DNA from: Tricholoma matsutake
Taxonomy: Eukaryota; Basidiomycota; Agaricomycetes; Agaricales; Tricholomataceae
Assembly (NCBI GenBank): GCA_026075535.2
Contig: AP026543.1
Span: 1,364,001-1,428,000 of the forward strand
Length of the DNA stretch: 64,000 bases
Direction: 5' to 3'
Positions within the stretch are counted from its first letter, which is position 1. The number at the start of each line of letters is the position of its first letter. A program made the translations under genes and the position numbers. Of the stretch, positions 57,501 through 64,000 are shown one piece after another. The notes beneath the pieces were generated by a model. The model searched no databases, was not told where the DNA came from, and saw only the letters and a list, made by a program, of their open reading frames with translations.

Positions 57501-58390
57501 GTGATTCACATGATGCCACATTCTCCAACTCCCTGGGCACCCCAGCACATTCATTGTATTGAGACTGCAACACATCTTGTGCATCGCTAGGCAAAACATG
57601 CTGCACATGAAAAGGCAACTCAGATGTTTGTCATATTTCTTTGATGGCTGCCTCATTTAATTCTATATCTTTGTACAAAGGATTATGAGCTTTAAGCCAA
57701 ACCAATGCACTATGAATACAATCTGCCCGAGCAGTCAACAGGGTGGCCTTCTTGTTTAACCATGCTCGAGTGGGTGGTTGGGAACCTATGAACAGCACAC
57801 ATACCGGAGTGATGATGTCTTTGATTTCAGAAGGTAACTTATTGGTGACTGTTTGCAGTGACTGAGGATAAATGATGACATGTCCACAAAGTCCTCTCTG
57901 CATATTAGGTGACACAATGTCATTGTTGGCCTCATCTGCCCTCATTTGAATCAAATATAATTTCACATGACACAAAGAAATGATACTTTCCTTGATGAAC
58001 ATTAAGTCCTCCAACTCTGGTGGACAGTTTCCTAGAAACATGTGATTTGCCAATGCAAACTGTGGCATTTTGTTTTGAGCTAACGAACGTGAGCAACACC
58101 TACATAATTGAACACAAACTTCTTCCTCATTGTTTGCACCCACAGATTCTAACATTATGTCCTTATCAATGCCATTGAAAGAAGGAATTTCAAGTGGGGC
58201 ACAGTCAAGATCCATATAGCACAATTTCCTGTTCATGGTCTCTGCTTCCTGCACTATTACCTGCTCTTTTTAACAATGCCAAGTTCGTGCAACTGGCTCA
58301 CATCACTTCCCATTGGCCCACCAGAATGGATTCAGCACAGCATGCACAAACCTCTTCCTGCAATGCTTCACTAGAAGTTTTGTCATGAAA
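54598..58390 (-). pseudogene. Helitron Rep (HUH, two-tyrosine) half
   Basis: Minus strand. N-terminal region (CRCCSRSLAQNKMPQFALAN, CPPELEDLMFIKESIISL, LTARADCIHSALVWLKAHNP; 58,254-57,631), Helitron-like N domain (HVPGSLSAHRMMRNEIQGLM, LGLPSFYLMLNPGDMFNP), the HUH motif TQGRGTLHCHMLVWVEGG (about 56,600-56,650), and MDIKFIGSSLSAKAVMYYI with YYITNYISK carrying both tyrosines (about 56,085-56,115). Then NPWDFMSDVKK and acidic linkers to 54,700. Frameshifts and stops separate the blocks. It would nick and join single-stranded DNA in rolling-circle transposition. The helicase that should follow is on the opposite strand at 46,787-49,440. Confidence 0.85.
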
Positions 58391-58790
58391 CATTTTTGAC
58401 ATTTTGGCCTTCAAACTCTGTGGAACAATTTGGGGCCATTGGTTGTGTGTCCAGTAAGATGAGCCTCCCTCATCATATCTTTAGCTCCATGATATTTTGT
58501 CTGATAAACATATCTTACTGGAACACATTTCCCTTTTTGCAATATGTGAGCATGATGATGAAGCATCTTTCACAATTTTGAAAGGCTTGCAGAAGCATCA
58601 AACTTGATGCCCTGTGTACGAAGCAAAGATAACAGTCATTTTTGAGGGATATTATATGATGAAGCTGTAATAATATAAGCTTGAATATCATCCCCATTGC
58701 TGCCTTCACTCTGCACCACATCACGTACATCTGAACATACTTTCATAATTGGAGCATTTTTTGAACATTCACCATGAGTAAAATGTTCAG

Positions 58791-59186
58791 CTAAAAGTAT
58801 TTGTATTCTTCAGTTGAGCCTGAACACGACAAACTGTGTGCACCAGCATGGGCCAACAACTCTGTCTTGGTAGCACGTTCAAAATGCTTAAAGAAGTCCA
58901 TAGGCACCTCCATACTAGGTGTGAGGAGCCGAGCATGCCTTTTTCGTAATTTGCATTTCAGATACTGTTGTTCACCTACTCTGCTATAACGATAACCCAA
59001 GCCTGCACATACAGTGTGAATCACCTCCAGAGGAAAGTTGGGCTTTGATACCAAGTCTAACAACACAGAGGACAGACATTGAGCAACAATATCAGGCTGA
59101 TAACAACCCATGATTAGACAACAGTCCTCTCCTTCAGCCTTACTACAAAGCATTTTAAAATATGATGACACAACACTTGGCGACAA
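58791..59186 (-). pseudogene. ORF upstream of Helitron Rep, unknown
   Basis: 131 codons on the same strand as Rep: GCYQPDIVAQCLSSVLLDLV, PNFPLEVIHTVCAGLGYRYS, LKCKLRKRHARLLTP. It could be the extreme N-terminus of the Helitron protein or a separate gene; the stretch 58,390-58,790 between them is poorly coding. No domain recognised. Confidence 0.4.
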
Positions 59187-60383
59187 AGCTCAATTGACAA
59201 ATCAGATTGTATGACATGTTTTTCAAGAATGACCTATGGGTCATCAACACCAATGCCACACAATACAAATGAAGATGATGATGGATCACAAATCATCTTT
59301 ATCAAGTGGTCAATGAACCAATCATCATCCACAACCAAAGGCAACCAATCCAAGTTGTCAGCATTCATGGTACCTGTTCCAAAATTGACACAACTTCCCA
59401 GTACCAAAATCGATCAACACACATCTTCCAGACATTCATCCATTTGAATCCTCTCCACACAAGGCTCCAAAAAACCTGCCCTTCACAAAATTCCTTATAT
59501 GCCTCAAACCAACCTAACCCCAGCAAAACCTGGTCACCTGCTGAGACATGGAACATATGGACATGACTAAAAGAATGGCCATCAACACAGGCAGTCATCA
59601 TAGCAGACATGCAATCCAAATGATGATCATTGGCATCCAAGAATCAACAGGGAAAGGTAGATTGCACAAGGTCAGGATCAAAAAACACAGGAACAGATTG
59701 GCTCTGAATGATACATGTCATAATAATGAAGCAAGAGATTGGTGACCTTTTTTTACAGAACAACAACCTGACAAATCACTGGTCAAAGTCTGGGATGGTT
59801 TCACACATGATCCTGAGATAAAAGACACCACATGATTGCATTTCAGGGAGGGAGTGGCCCACATGAACCCACTACTAAAGTAGTGGGAATATCTTTTTAA
59901 TAGACTTTGAGACATTGACTAGTACTACCACAAATTCACAGCTACCCACGTCTCTCAAGCCTCCCATTTAATCACTAACAAAACTAATTTTCTTTTTTTA
60001 CCAAGGTATTCCTGTTTAATATGCAAGAAAATAAAATGCAAGATCCTGGATGCCAGACAGCTCCATTGATCACTAGTTTCTATGTTACCTTAGGGACAAA
60101 TTCAACAAAGACAACATCGACAGTGACTTTGAGGACATGGACAGACTCAGACTTGGACCTACATTTTTCAGACATTAATGATGAGTCATTGATGACCTCA
60201 AATCCCCTGTCAAACATCCAGGTGCTCAAGAAAAAATCTTTGCCTGACACTAGACACTCACTATAGGTACTACTAACCCTAAGCTCCATGTTCCATGTTC
60301 CATGACCTGAGTAGCTGCCACTGCATTTGCCAACAGCCCCCAAAACAGTGCAGCCACTACTCCAGCATGCATGGCCATAAGGA
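59187..60383. other. No recognised gene
   Basis: Several short ORFs on both strands without recognisable motifs. A + strand run at 60,060-60,265 (TWTDSDLDLHFSDINDESLM) looks protein-like and acidic. The 5' Helitron terminus (expected T|C start) would lie here, but none was recognised. Confidence 0.35.
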
Positions 60384-62480
60384 CTACCACTGTCTCAACA
60401 CCATGCCCATTGTCAGAAGCTGCAAGAGCAAGCTCAATGCATAAACTGCTAAGAAAGTGTGGAGCTCAACATGGCCTACAGTGGCTTTGTGGCAGTGGGT
60501 GAGATAGATAAGGGCAAGGACCAGGAGGGAGAGGGTGCATGTGAGGAGGTTGGTGATTTTACTGAGGACGGGTGCTGGTGCTAGAGGGGAGGGAGCAAGA
60601 TGGGTTGGATGCTCCAGAGCATTAATTTTTATACACCTGTAGCCAGTAGGACACATACCTTAATAGTGGCAAGATGGACTGTGTGTGGCATGCAGCGCAT
60701 GTGAGAGTCCATAGCCAAGAAGTGCACGCCAGCTTCCTCAGAGCACCACTCAATTCCTACAGCAAGTGTGTCATTGTTTGTGGCATTGTCCATAACTAGA
60801 GCAATAATCTTAGAGCAAGTTGTCAATAAAATGGTACTGACTTGTATGTGTAATAGACTTACCCACCCAATAAGGTCATATTGCTTCAGTGTCTCCCACA
60901 CTGCCTCTGCCATATTCTCCCCTGAAGGTTCTCCAGCAAGTTCTCGAAAATCAATGAGAAGCTCCTCTGAATTATATCACAAACATTAAGAAAGGACTGA
61001 GCCTGGAGTTCATCAACATACTGAGTTGTCCTTCATTAGTCACATAATGAGCAACTATTGCCAAAAAAGAATACTGATTGCTTGACGTCCATGCATCAAG
61101 AGATAAAGCAACCTTTCCTTCGAGATTCTATGTGATAGTGAGTAAGAAGGTCAACATACAATACTGGATCATACCCACAGCAAACATTTCACAGACACTA
61201 TCAACCGCATCCTCACCCATCTTCATCACACAACGTCGGACCCCCTCTTGGCTAGGAAGCTTCACTGATGTGGCTGGGTGACATGCATAGCTCATCAGCT
61301 TAATGAACTCTTCCTTTTTGACCTCATTGAAAGGTTGGTCACAGGCGACAATCCATTTGGTGAGCAGATGCTCAAATTTAGCTTGATCCCATGGTCCCTG
61401 TGTCATGGAATAGTTCTACTATCAGGAAGAAATGAGAATAGTAGAACATACAGCAGCATTTGCCTCTTGCATACCAAATGCCTTCTGAATATTTGCCATG
61501 GCAGCCTCCAGTTTTTTCAGGTACTCAGAATCACTTTTCAGATCTAGAATTTTTTTCCCTGATGCAAATCCAATTTCTTCGGGTGTTGGGAGCTCAGCAC
61601 GGTCCTTGAGTATGCAATACAGCTTGTACATGGTGTGGAAATGCTTCATGTGACTGATAAGCCCTGTTGAACATTGGTAAATAAAACCATTTCAATTGAA
61701 AAGAAAGCGCACAAACTGTTAAGATTACTCTTCATTAGCTTTGTCACTGTCAGAATTTTATGATTGCCATGGCAGCAGTGGTAGTACTTGTCACCAGGAT
61801 CACCTGGCTGACCACCAGCGTTCTGATGAATGACTTTGTAGAATAGGTATATCAGATTGCTCCATTTCACCCCACCTGACTTCTGAAATACATACAATGT
61901 AAGTACTGTAACACAAGGCATCGAAATATGCACCTTTTTTTTTGGTTCTGTATTACTCAACATCATTTCAGTGGGAGCAGGAGGATCTGGAGACACGGCA
62001 CAATTGCGTGCTGATATGTTTTGAGGGCTATCTTCATCTTCCACCTCCTTGACAGTGGTCTTGCGTGATTTCTTCTTTGCATGTGTCATGGATTTAGCTG
62101 TTGAGGAACCTGAAGCCGGGTTCATCTGTTGTGAGCATGCTGTTGATTTGGTTCGCTTGGTACATGGTGCCATTTTCAAGGGGAGCATGTCAGCAATCTG
62201 AAAAACAAGGTGAGAATAGAATAAATAAAAGGAGTGAAAAATATACCTCATCATTTGGAATCATACCATCTGATCCATTCAAGTCAGATTCTGAGCCTGA
62301 TTCATCAGAGTCACCAGAGCGTGAGCTCAAAAATTCACTATCTTCATCGTCATCGTCATCCTCCCCTTGCACAACCTTCTTTGCTTGTTTGCATTTGCAT
62401 TTGTGCTTACAATGTGCACTCCGGCATTTCTCAGGAAGGCCATCTTTGTCGAGCCCTTCTTCTTCAATCAATACCACCAT
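60384..62480 (-). pseudogene. hAT transposase remnant 2 with BED-type finger
   Basis: Minus strand. Acidic/Cys-rich N-terminus (AHCKHKCKCKQAKK, about 62,400), basic linker (KKKSRKTTVKEVEDEDSP, about 62,050), BED-like finger region KYYHCCHGNHKILTVTKLMK (about 61,770), linker KILDLKSDSEYLKKLEAAM (about 61,540), then CDQPFNEVKKEEFIKLMSYA (about 61,320), VRRCVMKMGEDAVDSVCEMF (about 61,210), and catalytic-core block ALVMDNATNNDTLAVGIEW followed by MRCMPHTVHLATIKV (about 60,790-60,680). The remainder of the core and the dimerisation domain are missing. A different hAT family from the remnant at 9-10.7 kb. Confidence 0.75.
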
Positions 62481-63682
62481 ATTCTTACCCCAGTTTTCTC
62501 ACTTTGAATCTATTGAACCATGATGTGAGGACTGTGTGAAATACGAGACTTTGTAGATGGTTAATTTACCTTGTACTTGAGTAAAAGGCAACAACATGGT
62601 AGTATAGTGTGAATGTTGGTTCATTGAGTTTCCTAAAAGTTAAAACTAGTGCAAGATTTAAGGGTCCCATGTACATCAAGAGCAGCGGCCATCCCAAGAG
62701 TAAAAAAAACCCCAAAAGATAGAGAACCCTCAAACATTTCATGAGATTTGAAATTAGACTTGACAACATAAAATGGCATTAAACATTGTTACATATATCT
62801 GGCAACCTATAAATACACTATCTAGGAAATACAGCAATAAGCAGGCAAAAAATCTAAAATGATATGCATACCAAGTCAGAACAGGGAGACTGGTACAATG
62901 GTGGCTTTGCAGTGTGAATGTTGAGCAGTGCAAGGTAGCAAGTAGCAAGGGATGTGATAGTTTGAAGTCCACAATGTCGGTGGCAAGCCCTATACATAGT
63001 AAGCATCGGCTGGAGGTGAGATGTTTCATCATTGTTGAAAAGTTAAGGCTGTTGGAATACAAACCGTGGTGTAAGCTCGGGTTAGGGTTAACCATGGGCA
63101 AATCTTACACAGCCACTGGTTACAAATGTCTCACATGTTGTTGAAACTTTTCTATTCTATTTGATTGATTTACTCCACTATGTATTTCAAAGATTGTATC
63201 CTACCTACCATATATTAGCTAAAGGCTATGCTTGTAGTTACATAGAGTACATAAAAAGTGACCTACTTCATAGTAGCACCTCAGTCTGTTCTACACTGAC
63301 TGAGGTGAGCATAACTTCCTTACTGATTATTTATATTTTACTAACTTATCGTAGTATATCTGATTCCATTACTATCGGGTATCAATAAAGTCTGTTCTAT
63401 GCTGACTGAGTATATCTGATTCCATTAAAGGCATGCTGTACATGCCGTGCATGGCCATAACTGTATGGCATCACATGGCATCAAACTGTACCATATACTG
63501 TACTGTCAGCAGACAGCACAGCTCCCTGATGGTATGGGTACCATGGCCATAATACGGCACTGTACAACCGCTGATGTATGGCATGGTGCACAGCCCTAGA
63601 TGCACCCATATCCATGGACTTTAGTACATCATCCATGGATATTCACCCAGATGGACCTGGGTCCATCCACAGTAGTCCCTAG
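62481..63682. mobile_element. 5' flank and right terminus of hAT element 2
   Basis: No gene. At 63,230-63,420 a duplicated GACTGAG / TATCTGATTCCATTA block resembles part of a Copia-type LTR, possibly a decayed solo LTR. At 63,430-63,598 a cluster of ATGGCAT / ATGGCCATA motifs ends in GCACAGCCCTA, resembling the end of another small inverted-repeat element. ATCCATGGAT motifs at 63,608-63,665 lead to the terminus AGTCCCTAG (63,674-63,682), as at 11,291. Confidence 0.45.
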
Positions 63683-63980
63683 TCCATGCAGAGTCTGTTT
63701 TGGTTTTGCATTGATAGAATTCCCCTCTTTGGGCTGGAAAGATGGTAAGCCATATAATCTGAGATTGCAACTCTTCGATAGCATGCACCTTGAGTACTAG
63801 GCTGTGGGCATCAATGCCAGCTAATGAACCATATTTTTGTTCCTCTTGGATTTTCTTCTTCAGGTCACCCACCATAAACTTAGGATTGTGCCAGGATGGC
63901 CCTTCAATATCGATTGGAAACACCTTGGTTTCACCTTTGATAACACAAAGAAGCTGAAGATCACCATCACCATGGTTCAT
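63683..63980 (-). pseudogene. Truncated Crinkler header, copy 2
   Basis: Minus strand: ATG at 63,980 opens MNHGDGDLQLLCVIKGETK and continues through FPIDIEGPSWHNPKFMVGDL to AHSLVLK at 63,789. This is clearly homologous to exon 1 at 11,830-12,024 but one codon shorter. The intron (63,734-63,788, 55 bp) sits at the same place and is itself similar to that of copy 1. Exon 2 keeps only CCCAAAGA before similarity ends, and the hAT terminus follows at 63,682. The window ends 20 bp upstream of the start codon. Confidence 0.8.
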
Positions 63981-64000
63981 AGTGGCCAGGGCTTGGTCAG

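Noticed and set aside
63138..63435. Solo Copia LTR
   Set aside because: TGTTGAAAC and duplicated GACTGAG blocks resemble an LTR, but the 3' border and a target duplication are not convincing.

Overview
The window looks like a transposon graveyard from a basidiomycete fungus, probably an Agaricomycete. The evidence is short 50-60 bp introns with GT..AG ends, a Crinkler-type gene of fungal architecture, chromodomain Gypsy, Copia, LINE, Helitron and hAT elements in basidiomycete style, and several lineage-typical gene families of unknown function. There is no prokaryotic gene organisation. Family names come from recognising protein motifs by eye; no search was run. LAYOUT. 0.4-6.7 kb: a direct duplication, then two degenerate + strand genes of unknown function (A and B). 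7.6-9.0 kb: 5' LTR and gag of a Gypsy element (family A, minus strand), abutting a minus-strand hAT transposase (9.0-10.7 kb). 11.8-14.7 kb: a multi-exon Crinkler-like gene (header, P-loop NTPase, nuclease-like tail). 15.1-23.9 kb: a nearly complete minus-strand LINE (ORF1, endonuclease, reverse transcriptase, RNase H) with a 1.5-kb hAT-like element inside, flanked by a perfect 8-bp target duplication. 24-25.3 kb: a second, left-truncated copy of that element. 25.86-28.06 kb: a second Gypsy-A copy, + strand, joined to a 5'-truncated LINE copy (28.06-29.53 kb). 30.8-42.8 kb: one gene (D) broken by two nested insertions with clean target duplications: a full-length chromodomain Gypsy (31,040-39,171) and a 2.2-kb hAT-like element (39,285-41,500). 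43.1-45.0 kb: an F-box-like gene and coding fragments. 45.0-59.2 kb: one Copia and one Helitron, both broken by the same 7.8-kb inversion (46,787-54,576). 60.4-62.5 kb: a second hAT transposase with BED finger. 63.7-64.0 kb: a truncated second Crinkler header. STANDOUT OBSERVATIONS. (1) Turning 46,787-54,576 around rebuilds both a complete Copia with matching CAAAC target duplications and a Rep-helicase Helitron on one strand. (2) The chromodomain Gypsy carries an extra third reading frame between pol and the 3' LTR, with a zinc knuckle, one membrane helix and a basic tail, whose stop codon touches the LTR. (3) The 4.4-kb pol frame of that element is broken only by TGA codons, the pattern expected from CpG deamination of CGA arginine codons. 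Almost everything here is decayed. The Crinkler gene is the best candidate for a recently functional cellular gene.
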